A stretch of 64,000 nucleotides of DNA from Drechslerella dactyloides (taxonomy: Eukaryota; Ascomycota; Orbiliomycetes; Orbiliales; Orbiliaceae). Shown one piece after another: positions 31,654 through 42,901 of the stretch (positions within the stretch are counted from its first letter, which is position 1; the number at the start of each line of letters is the position of its first letter). Where the stretch lies: the NCBI GenBank assembly GCA_020064725.1, contig JAGTWJ010000011.1, positions 868,001 to 932,000 of the forward strand. The letters run 5' to 3'. The notes beneath the pieces are model-generated. The model was not told where the DNA came from and searched no databases. It saw nothing but the letters and a program-made list of their open reading frames with translations. The position numbers and the translations under genes are program-made.

Positions 31654-34529
31654 CTAGTAGTACCCCCAGCCCTGCGACTGCATTGTATTTCCATGCCCAT
31701 GGCCGTGATGTTGGCCATGGCCAGCGCCGTGGGCTTGCTGCTGCTGTGGCGGCTGCTGTTGCTGTTGCTGCTGCGAATGGAAATACCCGCTTCCATAAGC
31801 TGCTGCGTCCGCTCCCACAATCGTGTAGACTGGCTGATTGGGGTCATGAAGCTCCATGTCCTGATGAGCGTACATGAACGGATCGTAGAACTGCTGCTGA
31901 TTCTCGTAGTAAATGTCTGAAATGACCTCGTCCGGTGCGCGGGACGAGAAGTCAGACATCCGCATCCCGGACTGAGTGTCCGGCAGCGCGGAATAGTGAT
32001 CGTGTGGCGACACCAGCGGCGCCGCTTCAGTTAGAACTGGCTGGTCCAGCTCCATGTTGGCCCGACTGACCTCTGGCTCGTGGTAGTCTTCGATGGTCGT
32101 GCGCCTCGAGCGCTTTCGAATCGGTGAGATGGACGCGGACTTCGATTTCCGGTCCTCTCGTAGTGGGGAAGTCTCCGCGAGAGCGAGTGCTTCCCTGGCT
32201 ATCTGTTCGTCGTCTTCGGGCTTCCTCATGAGCACGCCGCCGTACTCAAAGATCGTGAGGCCCGTTCCGCCCTCGACTGGGAGGCGAGGATCAGGCCCGA
32301 CCGGCCGCTCGGCCTCTCTCATGGCAGCGTTGGAGTCTCCGTGGGGTCCCTTGCCCTTTGCCTTTCCTCGGCCCCTGCGCTTTCTGGTGGCTGGGACAAT
32401 TGGGGGAGGCTTGCTCCCCAGGACTTCGTAGACAACACGAGCCATCTCGCCGCGAACTTGTAGGCCTTCCTTCCGGACAATCTCCCGTGTGGCTCTTCGG
32501 ATGATGATGAAGAATCGCACGGTCCTCTCTGGAGGTGGATCGGTCTGGATCGGAAGAAGGGTGATGAGATCTTTTACCGGGAGTAACTTGATGAGGAGGA
32601 ACTCGTTCTTCGACGGCTCCTGTGGCAACCTCCTGGCCCAAAAGTTGATCATTGTCTACACCAAAATCTCCCCGTTAGCCTTTTGTCTCTCTTCGTTGGA
32701 TTTCTCGGGGTTGGGGTTATTTACCTGTCGCTCTCTCTTCGGAAAACCGCAGGTGTCCATGAAGAGATCGAGAAACTCGGAGAGCTTGTCATAGGCGACC
32801 GCGAACGACCGCTTCTCGTTCTGCTCGCCCTTGAAGCTCCAATCCAGCATTATCCCCGGGTTTCGCTTCTTCCCGTCTTGCCCGATGCCTCCGATTTCGC
32901 CAACTTCTGCATGTCCCCAGCCGCCTTCCTCCTGTGTCTCCTTTCTGCTGATGTACCACTTGCCACCGGCACCCTTCGCCTGGCTCTTCTTCAGAAGCAC
33001 GACTCGCTCCGGTCTGTCGGTGCCTTCCGGCTCACTGATGATTCTGGTGATCTTGCCGTTGCCCTCGATGGACATTGTGAGATTCGTGTGCTCGCCGATA
33101 GCTGTGGCGTACATGCGATCGTGCTCGCGAGGGTCGGTCGGGGGGATGACAGTGACAGTCGGCGTCAGCCTGATCTTCAAGTCTATCGGCTTGACGCAAT
33201 GGAAGGTAATATGAGGACAGAGAAGCACAGGCTTGGACTGAGGTTCGTCGATGTGATCCCACTGCGCATCAAGCGGCGACTGGGAACGGATGGAAGAGGT
33301 ACCATCCTCGCCTTGGTCATCGAGGCGTGTTGAGATGATTTGATTTTGTTGGATGGTGTTAGAGACTGGAAAGCCAGGAGAGAGCTGCATGGTCTCTGTA
33401 GAGTAGCTTGGGAGAACAGGAGCGGGGTAGGCCTGATGGTGTGTTCTGGAGCTTGAGGTCCGAGAAAGGTCTGCGATGGGAAACAATAAGAAGGGTTAGT
33501 GTCACAAGGAATTACCTTAAATAAATAAAAAGAGATACAACTTTAATAATGAACAAAGTGGAAAAAGGGCAAGTCAAGAAAGAAGAAAAGAAAAGAGAAA
33601 AAGAAAAAGGAAGAAAAGAAATAAAAGAATTAAATCCTTTTACATATTTTCTTTCTTTATATTTTATTTTACTATCATGTATGGGCTATATCCTTTATAG
33701 GAAAGAGAAGTGGATATGGGGCCTACTGACCTGTGGTATCGATTTCTGGCATGGGGGTTTCAGGAGATGGGAAAACTATTCCGAGTCTTTGTTGTTCCTT
33801 CTTTCCATCGACGGTTGTCCAGGGATCTGTGGAAGGATACCAGACGTTCGGAGATCTGAAAAAGCCCCAGCCAGGCTCGGTCTCCGGATAATAGTCGATA
33901 TCAGTAGCAGGAGTCAGGCTGTGTGACAATTGCCGGTAGCTCTCATCCAAATAGGACAATGTAGAATGTGAGACCGAGGACTGGGACGAAAGGGAGCCAC
34001 GCCGACCGGGGTGTGGATGGCTAGACACCGGACTTAAGCCAGTAGACATAGGTGTGCTTAAGGATGAGACGGTTCGTTTCTCGCGCGTGGCCCTCGATCC
34101 TGTTTAATCAAAAAACCGTTTTCTTAGCCACCGTCTTGAAGAAGAATGTGGGATATTGCATGCTGGCAGCTGGAGTGAGAAACAAAAAAGAGAGGCGTGA
34201 TCTGTTCGTTTTCCCGCCTTACTGCTTGGAAACTAGTAGTGCAAGGTATTCTACATGAACCAATTAGGAGCCGTACCCATTGAGTATTCTGTAAAACGAA
34301 GCACCTCCTCCTGAGCCTTAACTTGAGCAGCGTGTCGCTGCTCTTCTAATCTCCGTTCCTGGGCCTCTGCTCGTTCGAGGTCATTTCTGAGCGTTCGAGA
34401 GGAGCTGTAGGGTGTGAATGTGTGCACGGCTGCAGCTCCTCCTGTGGGGTCCTTCTTCATGAAGGCCATGCTGTACGACGAGCTTGCTGGCATCATTCGT
34501 GGCGAAATATGTTCGCTCATGCGCCTCAT
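31654..34529 (-). CDS. Orphan fungal protein, probable nuclear, four exons
   Basis: Exons 34529-34277, 34099-33731, 33470-32725 and 32655-31654 keep phase and give about 789 aa. I do not recognise a domain. Visible parts are a charged helix near residues 45-80 (NDLERAEAQERRLEEQRHA); a Ser-rich middle; a folded-looking block encoded by exon 3 and the start of exon 4 (LCPHITFHCVKPIDLKIRLTP, GKWYISRKE, AYDKLSEFLDLFMDTCGF, then INFWARRLPQEPS, ERTVRFFIIIRRATREIV); two basic clusters (RKRRGRGKAKGKG and IRKRSRRT) that could be nuclear signals; and a Q/H/G-rich C terminus ending in two tyrosines. The alternation of a conserved-looking core with low complexity suggests a transcription or chromatin role, but that is only inference. 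The frame stays open upstream of Met 34529, so the true start may lie further 5'. Intron 2 (33730-33471) holds a long polypyrimidine tract on the coding strand. Confidence 0.65.
33549..33640 (+). repeat. Polypurine/polypyrimidine tract inside an intron
   Basis: About 90 bp of nearly pure A/G on the plus strand, hence polypyrimidine in the transcript of the minus-strand orphan gene, lie within its 260-nt second intron. The tract could influence acceptor choice or form a triplex; neither is shown by the sequence. Confidence 0.7.
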
Positions 34530-37500
34530 TGAATTCTTGGAGGTTTGGTACCCGACAGGGAAGTCGAGAATGAAGTGTGTGTTCGCCCTCAAGTAGGATA
34601 CGTAGTTCCTCGAATTTACAATGTCTCCCTCATATGTGATTATGGTTGGCGGCGACGAGAAGGAAAAAGTGTATAGGTGGTGGATGGATGTAACCAGATC
34701 CTTAATTAGAAGCGACGCTATCAGTATAATTTTTTTTTCTCCTTTGAAATTTATAGAAAAATTCGTAGGCGCCCGGAGCGGTTTTGGTAGGACCAAAAAT
34801 AATGGCCTCCCTGGGAGGGCGCGGTGTGGGGTGGGGTTGTGATCTTTTTTATTTGGTTGACATACCTCCCAACATTGAACTTTTGACAAAGGGATGTAGA
34901 ACACTTGTGCGTCGCCTTTCCGCTGAACGGTCACGACCGGAACGGATGCCCTATCGGTCTGTCCATAAGAAAACGGCGAAAACGGTAACGGTCAGTAAGA
35001 GCGACTTTCCGAACGAGATCCGAATGAGACATCACTCGTGATGGGGCGTCAGTGGGCTTGCATACCATTTCCGTGGGTGTGTCTGGCATATAGGAATCCA
35101 TGGTGTCAGGCGGTCGTTTATTTCCCGGGTGGTGAAGATGGAGACGATAGAGGAAATAAAGAAGGAGATTGCGCTTCGGATCGCACTGGAGTAGGTTGCC
35201 GTCCAGGTGTGATCATTCGATGGTGTGCTGCTCGCCTGGTGATACAGAATCGAAATAGCGAAGAGGCGATCCGGTGTAATTTTATATTCTCAGGTCCGGT
35301 TCCTGGCTTGATGCGTTGAAATGTATAATAAGCTCCGATATAGGGCCCCAGATAGTGCGCAGTCCGTGAAGCGGACCTCCACGAAAATGTCGTACCAATC
35401 TGTCAAATCTTAGCGTCGACGTGGTCTGAGTGATGCAAGTGGAAGCAAGGGGAGTGAAAAGAGGTGCATGCATCCGTGGTTCGAGGATGTGCCCCACTTA
35501 GGTCACGATCTTCTCGAGTTTGGCAAGCTCAGCTGGCGGCATGACCGTCTAAACTGGAAGCGGAGGCCCAATGATAAAATTCCAATGGTGACGGAAGAGA
35601 AAAAGTATATTTCGGCGGATTGCTTTCTTTTTTCCGCAGCGCAGCGTTTCGTTTCTTATTCCTCGCACCCATGGGAGAGTTCCTGAATCCTCATAGCGTT
35701 CGCGGCGTGAAATTGGGTTTCGGGGGAGGAGGGAGCATCGAATCAGAAGCGAAAAGCAAAGGCTGGAGGGAGAGACACCCGCTAGTTTGAAAGGGCTTGT
35801 CGAACTCGGGTCGACTTGTATGTGCCTGAATGCACGGCGGGGAGGCTTTGCTCCCTGCTGGGGTATAACACACCTGATTTAAGAACGCCGCTGCTTCCCA
35901 GACGGGCATGGCTGCTCGCAAAGCGTTCCGGGAGTGCGGTACCTCTCCAGACCTGCATGAGCGAGCACCTATTTTTGCCAGAGCCTAATTGTCGCTAAGT
36001 AGTCGGACATGTGCAGGCCCATGCAGGCCTCTCTATCGAACGGGGCGTTATACCTGCAGCGCCAATAGGTCTCAGGAGAATTAATGATGATGAAGTAATG
36101 CCCTTTTTTGTTTTTTTCCCGTTCTCTTCGGCATCTTAGTGTCGACGACACATTCGCGAAGCGCCGCTGGCCGCCGCCGCGGACGTCATTGTGTTTGGTT
36201 CGTTCGTCCAACGTTCGTTTGCCCGTCCCCATCCGGTCGGGGACGTCGCGAGAGGCGAGCCAAACGACCCGGCCGACGAGCGTCGCGAACGCCGTCGCAA
36301 ACCTCCTCGACGGCCGCCGCGCAGGCCGACGCGGATGCATCTGCTGTAAGGGGAACCACGGTTGGCAATATTAGTGATCGTCATATAGCCGGTCTCCTCG
36401 ATCCTGTGATTGAAGCGGACTTTAGGCCATTGTTGGCTGCTCGCCTGTCCATGCCCTCGTCGAGAGCTAAGCATTCCCTCACCCCTGGCGTCAATCGCCA
36501 AAAACCCAGGCGACCTGTCCCTTAACGGCAATCTGTTAATAAATCGGGATCGGACCATTCTCCCAAATTGAACCCTAGATTAACGAGAGCTCGGGCAAGA
36601 ATGAAAGCTCGAAAGAAAGGTACCGTCCAAATCGGAAGCTGCCACGATACGCACCCCAGCAATCATTCGGCTACGTGATCACGAAAAGGGTAGCCGCACG
36701 TCTCGACTTGCATGAAATTGCATGCATGAGCGCTGCATTGTTGATGGGCAGGCACGCAATCTCGCCACAGCCCCCAGCCGTATCTGCCAGCGTGCATGGG
36801 TGGGGCCCTCACAGCCACCACACACATCACCACCAGCCTCCGATTGGTACTAGCCTCACTTGTGCGAACGCGCATTCTTGTGGCTGCGGTCCCACTTTGG
36901 GCAAGCACACCCCCTCGACTGACGCCAGGGCACGCTTAGCATGGGCAGGGGCCAGGTCCACCCACACCCCCATCCACACACCACCAATCTTTCCCTTGCG
37001 GCAGCACATCGTGCCCGTGCAGATACATCTGAATGCTTTCGGACGATCGGGAAAGTCCACAGGATCCATCCGACCCTGACGTCCCAAGGATCCCATAGGC
37101 TCGGAGAATTTGGTCCAGCACAGCCCTTCCGTTACACATGCATTCCCCAGAGAAATGACCTCATCGTTCAGAATGCGAAGCGCTGCCTAACGTGATCGTC
37201 GCTCGTCATTCAACATCTCGCGAATGTGTTTTCGAGACATCGAGCATTGTGCGTATCTCCATGCGGCTGGTGTGAGCTATACGCAGGCGAAGCCGTGACG
37301 GGTGTCAAAAAATCGACAAAATTGTTATCGATACCCCAACGTCCTACGCGAAACACCCCATGCATTGCATTAGCATCGATTTCGATTCCCCGTACGCAAG
37401 AAAGGGAAAGGACGAGCTCGTATAACGAAATCAAGGCCCGCGCCGTTTCGGTTGGACCCATTCCGAGAGACTATAGCTCGAAGCTCGATAGCTCGAGCTA

Positions 37501-39298
37501 CCCTATCGGGACCGCGGAGCGCTGGAGAATGAAACACGTCAGGAACCAAAAGCTAATCTTCAAACCCTTGAAGATGTTCAAGCCGATGAGGTCACGACAG
37601 GAATCCTCCGACGCCATCCATTTCTGCAAGTGCGAGACATCGCTGTAAGACATCCATTTGGTCCCTGAGTTTCTCGCTCCGAGGCTAGCGCCACTGCATT
37701 TTCGGGTTGGAGCCGCAAAGCCCTCGCGGAGCGAAAATTTTTCCTTCGTGGAACCCTGGTAACGGGAGGTATAATAGGCGCCATTAAGACAACCTTTTTA
37801 TAGAACAGCCCGCAGCGCCGTAAGCCTAAACGGGCATCCCACATGATTGAGAGGTCTGGAGCCACGCTAGAGACCCAGGACACTGCACGGTCGGAATCAG
37901 ACGACATCGAACCACCATTTCTCATCTCAGATTAAACCTCCTAAAGCGGACGTAAACGCAGGGATCACCTGAGCTTTTCTGGGCTTTTCTGAGCTTTTCT
38001 GAGCTAAGACGGTCCAATGTCTTGAGAACGACGTAGTTTTCGGACTTGTGCGTCTCCCGTTTAACGTAATTTACCGTTTCTCGGGTCGGCCACCCCTCAA
38101 GCCCCTCCCTTGCTCGGATAATTGCCCTCATCGATGCCGCAGAAGCCACATTCTCGTTCGCACTCCGGAATGCACCTCCCTTGCTGCCGCTCTGGCGTTC
38201 GACGATGGAATGATGTCATATTCTGCAGAAGCTTCATGCAGAGGCGTTAGCTCCTTGCTTCTTTTCTGTCGATTGGGCTTTTGAAATCCGATTCGGAATG
38301 CCCCTCGACACCCCCCCTCCACGACAATTATCGTATCTCATGATATCGTGCATGGAGACACACATCAAAGTGGGTCCGACGTGCTTCTCCGTGTCCGAGC
38401 TCTGACTGTCTGTCATGTCACCTACGTCACAATCAGCATGCACGTCCGACACGCCGCCGATAAAAAAATTAAAACACTCTTCTTACATTCGCTAAAGGTC
38501 ACGGTACCTACATGAAGATTAATATCCTTCAATTAATTGCCTCCCGGCCGTCGAGCTAGCGAACGTGTTTTGAAGTTCGTGCCTGCATTCCAATGCGGAC
38601 AATGCTGGTACGACCGAGCTCGAGCTCGACACGAGGTGGAGCTATATGATATTCGTGATAAGCTTAGCTTCGGTGTCTCGCTTGCACCAGCATCAGCAAT
38701 CTCAATCTCGCGCCTGCTGATCGGGGTCCCTTGCGAGGTATCCCTCCGTAGCGCTGAGCACTCCTGCATCTGGCCGATTGCCCGTGTGGCTGTCGAGGAT
38801 TGGCCGGTCCTGGCAAAATTGGCCTTATCCGCAAGGGGGCTGTCGGATGGAATGCACACATCTGCATATCTTACCGATAGTCTGTGGCTGGAGAATGTGC
38901 ATCGCGAGGCGAGTGTGCACATCACTGCTGTTTGTGTCGATGGAGAGATGTGGCCTGGTGCGGCTGATGGCTGGTGTGTGTGTAGCGCTGACCCGGATCG
39001 GGATTCCTTCCATGCGCCACTTGTGCTGCAGATGTGGCTTGGCCGCGATTTCTAATGACGGAAACCGCAACCAGGCCCCCCAGCCCAGCCCGCCCAGCCA
39101 GCTGACTAGCCACACGCACTCGCCTCGCCGCGTCTCTCCATCCACACGCGCTAGCAAACCAAACTAGGCACGCATATGCATCGCATCGCATCAACGACAA
39201 CCACACACCACCACCAGTGCACCATCCATCGCGACCATCCTCCGGATCCTACCCCTTCGAGCGCTCACGAGTACGTCGTCTGTCTCACTCGCCCAACC
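34530..39298. other. Long intergenic region
   Basis: About 4.8 kb without a supported gene. It contains scattered GC-rich patches (36.1-36.5 kb) and a short direct repeat of (C/G)TGAGCTTTTCTGGG-like units near 37970-38000. The open frame at 38537-39055 has no recognisable domain and no splice support. The upstream regions of the orphan gene and of SPF27 lie at the two ends. Confidence 0.5.
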
Positions 39299-40048
39299 AT
39301 GTCTCTGATCAACGCCTCTCACGATTCACTGCCCTGTACGTGTCACGCCACATCTCCTCAGCTCTCATGCACGCCTTTCCCCCTTCGCTACCATGCACGA
39401 CGCCGCGCATTGCCCTGTGTGAAACCCATTTCAACTAACGTATGCATGCATGCGCTCATAGACATCGATCGTCCGCTGACACCCACGACGACGTCGCGCG
39501 TGAACGCTCTTATCCACGCCGAGCTGGACCCGGCGCACAGCTCAACGCCACACCCCTCGCTACCGTCGCTGCCACCACCAGCCTTCAGCGAGTTTGTCGG
39601 CGCCGAACTCGAGCGGATCGCACAAGGCCGGCCGTTCGCTGGCGGCGTCGACCCATCTCGCTACGAGTCGCAAGCCGCACCGTCGGCCGAGTCGTCCGAT
39701 GAGGAATGGCGGCGGACGCTGCAGCAGGCGTATGCGACCTCGACGCATCTGGCGAACCGCGTCACGAACCTGACGCTGCTGTCGTCGTTCGGCCAGAACA
39801 GCTGGCTGATTGGGAACTCGCAGATGGAAGGGGTGCTCGGGCACTTGGAGCGCGAGCTGGTGGCGCTGAAGGAGGAAACCGAGGCGACGAATCGCGAGCG
39901 GAAGCGCAGGCAAGTGGCCGTGCAGGATGAAATGGAGAGGCTCGAGCGCCGGTGGAAGGACGGGGTAGGGAAGGTCTTGGAGATTGAGGTCGCTAGCGAG
40001 ATGGTCTTCAGGGAGACCCTGGCGATGCGACGGGCTGGACAGTCGTGA
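39299..40048 (+). CDS. SPF27: Pre-mRNA-splicing factor SPF27 (BCAS2/Cwf7 family)
   Basis: This is a subunit of the Prp19/NineTeen complex, which activates the spliceosome in the nucleus. Two exons, 39299-39335 and 39462-40048, join in phase across a 126-nt intron (GTACGT donor, CTAACG branch, ATAG acceptor), giving about 207 aa, normal for the family. The join creates SLPYIDRPLTP, the conserved N-terminal signature, followed by RVNALIHAEL, the H-P-S-L-P segment, a FVGAELERIAQG block and GGVDPSRYE. The C-terminal half (about 125-200) is a long charged coiled coil (HLERELVALKEETEATNRE, QDEMERLERRW), as expected for the part that binds the other Prp19 subunits. The first exon codes for only twelve residues, so the gene is easy to miss; an ORF-only reading would start wrongly at 39176. 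Confidence 0.9.
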   Translation: MSLINASHDSLPCTCHATSPQLSCTPFPLRYHARRRALPCVKPISTNVCMHALIDIDRPLTPTTTSRVNALIHAELDPAHSSTPHPSLPSLPPPAFSEFVGAELERIAQGRPFAGGVDPSRYESQAAPSAESSDEEWRRTLQQAYATSTHLANRVTNLTLLSSFGQNSWLIGNSQMEGVLGHLERELVALKEETEATNRERKRRQVAVQDEMERLERRWKDGVGKVLEIEVASEMVFRETLAMRRAGQS

Positions 40049-41377
40049 CGCCTGTCTCCCTGCCTGTCCCTTCCAATCCTTCAGTCCTTCATTCATCCGT
40101 TCGGCTCCTGCTAGCTGGCCTGCTGCTGCCTGGCCGTTTTCACACCGTTTGCCCTGTGTCACATCCCCATAGATCCTAGCCTGCTTGAAATTTCCGTTGA
40201 ACGTTATATGAACATATTACCCGCATCTCAGCCCGCCGATTGGGTCGTCCGGGCAAGCGAGGTTGGTGTACGATAAAGACGAGATGATGCATAGATATCT
40301 ATAGAAGCTACCGGCGCTCTTTGCCAGCCAATCGAAGCCACCATGCATCGATTGTAGCCACATACATAAATGGCGGACCCGGCTGGCTGGCCTCGCATGC
40401 GCAAGTTGAAACTCAAACCTGAGGCAAACAAGCATGCTTGTACGATTGTTACATACATCCTTCATTCACAGATCCATGTTGTGCACGCACGCAGGCCGAC
40501 TGGTCACGAATCGAGGATTGCAGATTAACAGATCGTCCTTGAAAAGCCTACGCAAGCTGAATCCTCTGTGATCAAGACAATTCTCCAAATGCAATGCTGT
40601 GATGTGCAGGCTGTGCTGTACAATTCCCATAGACCGGGCCCCTCATGCACGATTGAGCACACATTCAAATCAAGGGCCAATTATCAAGTCTCTCGAGACC
40701 ACATTAATAATTATAATATCACATACCAAGTATATGCATGCTGCAACGACCATCAAGCAGGCAGGCCAATGCTATAGCGTCTGGCATCGAGGCTAACGCC
40801 AATGCAAGACTAGGGAGAACAGGGTGCTTCTGATCGAGCTAATCCCGCCTCATCGGAGATTCCAAGTTCGAAAATTCACCCCATCCCATCCACACAGATG
40901 CATGGCCACCCACCCACCCGTTTCGTTCATTCATTCAGCAAGTCATTCGTTCATTCCTACGGGAACCGGGTGGCAGTGCCTCCAGTAGTGTATACTCTCC
41001 ACTCCAAACCTTGTTTCTTTGAATTTCATTTTCCTTTATACAAAAATAATAAGAGGAGGATGAATAGGAAGATGAAGAAGTGGTGGGAAAGAAGAAAAGA
41101 ACGACAGGACTTTCGTGGATGCTTTGCTAGCTTTGGACATCATACTCCGTCAACAAAAGGTAGGTGGAGAAAAGGACTACCTGTGGCGTACAGGAAAGGA
41201 AAGGGAAGAAAAATATACGACCATCCGAAAGGAGAAGAAGAAGGGCGAAAGAGGTGAAAGGGTAGAGGGGAGGAGAGGAGAGGAGAGGAGAAGGAAGGGA
41301 TGATATCGGAAATGGACGTAAAAAATATTGCAGCCGTGCCCCCATCTTGATTTTAGTAGTGGAAAAAGGACATGTAA
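40049..41377. other. Convergent 3' intergenic region
   Basis: About 1.3 kb between the stops of SPF27 and the minus-strand PKA regulatory-subunit gene. The plus strand is purine-rich at about 41080-41300, and GGAGA short repeats lie at about 41260-41292. No gene was seen. Confidence 0.6.
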
Positions 41378-42901
41378 CTAATGTAGGGTGTAACTTTCGG
41401 ACACACCCGCATCACCCATGTTGGTATCCATACCGTCTTCGGTTGGGTGTTGCTGGGAAGGGTCGTTCCGTCGCATGATCTCAGTGACTGGTCCTAGAAG
41501 ACGCTGGAATCCCTCTTTGCCTAGTGTTGCGACCTTGACCTTGTCTTTGGCAACAACGCTGGCAGCGCGGGGGGCGTCGTTCAACAGAGCCAGTTCACCA
41601 AAGTAGTCTCCCTTGGTGTATGTCTTGAGGACCTTGTCGCCTTCGGATCTCTTCTTGACCTCCGCGACACCCGTCTCGATGATGTAAAAGTTGTCACCAG
41701 GATCGCCTTCCCGAATGATGACCTGCTCCGGAGTGTACGACCGGGTCTCGAGTGCGTCCGCAATCTTGGATCGTTCGTATGGCATGAGTCCTGAAAGGAG
41801 AGGGACGGTCTCCAGGAAAGCCTCGTACATGCGCCTCTTCTTGAACGTGTTCTCCATCAAGATCTTACGGAAAGTAACACGATCCAACGACCAGAGAACG
41901 GAGTCTGGCGACGCGCTGATGACCGTAGCTGCTCGAGGTGCATTATACATCAAAGCCAGCTCGCCAAAGCTTCCGCCAGAACTAATCGTAGTGACCTTCT
42001 TGCCCATGCCCTCGGCTCCGGCAGTCATCTTGCCGGCAGGGTTGACGTATACATCGAAGACTCCCTTCTCGACAACGTAGAAGAAGTCGCCGACATCGCC
42101 CTGCGTGATGATACGCGTGTCCTTGTGTCGGATAGCCTTCTCGGTTAGTGCGCCCAGTACCTGCTTGGTCTGCTCGTCGTCCAGGTTTCGGAACAGGATG
42201 TTGTCCGCGATGGCGACGCCCAGACGCTGCAGTTGCTCCGGAGTCTTCGGGTTGAACGGTGGCGTCCAGTCTTCGCTCGAAGACGACGGGACCATAGACT
42301 CGGCGGAAACGGACGTGCGGCGACCTGTATTGTAATTCGACGGGAAATCAGGCGATGGAGACCGGAAGGTGGCCGAAGCAGCCGCAGGCGGCGAAAGCGT
42401 CCTCTTATTCTGCGCGCGGCCGCGAGATGCAAACGGTGAAGATGGTGGTGGAGAGGAAGAGATGCGTGCAACCTGCTCGGAAATGGTGGAAATCGGCTCC
42501 CGAGAGCCAAAACCAGGTGTCTTGAAGGTCGCGGTCGTCGGGCTTTGACCTGCGTCCGGCTCTTCTTCCTCTATGATCGCGTCGTTGGGACCCATATCAT
42601 GAGGCGCCGTGGCCGCCTGAAACGTCGGAGCGGAGGTGAACCCGGGGAACGAGCTTTCCGCTGGGAACAGACCCGGGCTTGCGCGTCCTCCAGACCCTGC
42701 CGCGAGGCCACCGAACGCAGCCGCCGAGGAACCAGCATTGTGAGTTCCGGAGAGCAGGAACTCGGCACGCTGCGCTTCAAGCCGCTTGTTGAAGTGGTTT
42801 GCGCAGAACTGGAGGATATCCGCCGGTTGCTGTTTCAGCATCTCGCGCTCCAGCACCGTCCTCTCGTGTATATAAGAGGGTTGAAGCTCCGACTGACTCA
42901 T
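41378..42901 (-). CDS. pkaR: cAMP-dependent protein kinase regulatory subunit
   Basis: It holds PKA inactive until cAMP binds. A single exon encodes 507 aa. Residues about 18-48 form the RIIa docking/dimerisation helix pair (MLKQQPADILQFCANHFNKR). A long disordered linker follows, with the inhibitor site RRTSV at 194-198; serine at the target position makes it a phosphorylatable, type-II-like site. Two cyclic-nucleotide-binding domains come next: A about 236-352 with cassette FGELALMYNAPRAA (312-325), and B about 360-475 with FGELALLNDAPRAA (434-447). Both cassettes keep the glutamate and arginine that hold the phosphate and ribose of cAMP. Nothing is missing. The protein is longer than yeast Bcy1 mainly because of the linker and a 30-residue tail. 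Trehalase and the CRP1-like gene, both linked to carbon storage, lie to its right. Confidence 0.97.
   Translation of the reverse strand: MSQSELQPSYIHERTVLEREMLKQQPADILQFCANHFNKRLEAQRAEFLLSGTHNAGSSAAAFGGLAAGSGGRASPGLFPAESSFPGFTSAPTFQAATAPHDMGPNDAIIEEEEPDAGQSPTTATFKTPGFGSREPISTISEQVARISSSPPPSSPFASRGRAQNKRTLSPPAAASATFRSPSPDFPSNYNTGRRTSVSAESMVPSSSSEDWTPPFNPKTPEQLQRLGVAIADNILFRNLDDEQTKQVLGALTEKAIRHKDTRIITQGDVGDFFYVVEKGVFDVYVNPAGKMTAGAEGMGKKVTTISSGGSFGELALMYNAPRAATVISASPDSVLWSLDRVTFRKILMENTFKKRRMYEAFLETVPLLSGLMPYERSKIADALETRSYTPEQVIIREGDPGDNFYIIETGVAEVKKRSEGDKVLKTYTKGDYFGELALLNDAPRAASVVAKDKVKVATLGKEGFQRLLGPVTEIMRRNDPSQQHPTEDGMDTNMGDAGVSESYTLH

Noticed and set aside
38537..39055. 172-aa plus-strand open frame upstream of SPF27
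   Set aside because: No domain and no splice context. An overlapping minus-strand frame (38533-38925) is similar in quality.
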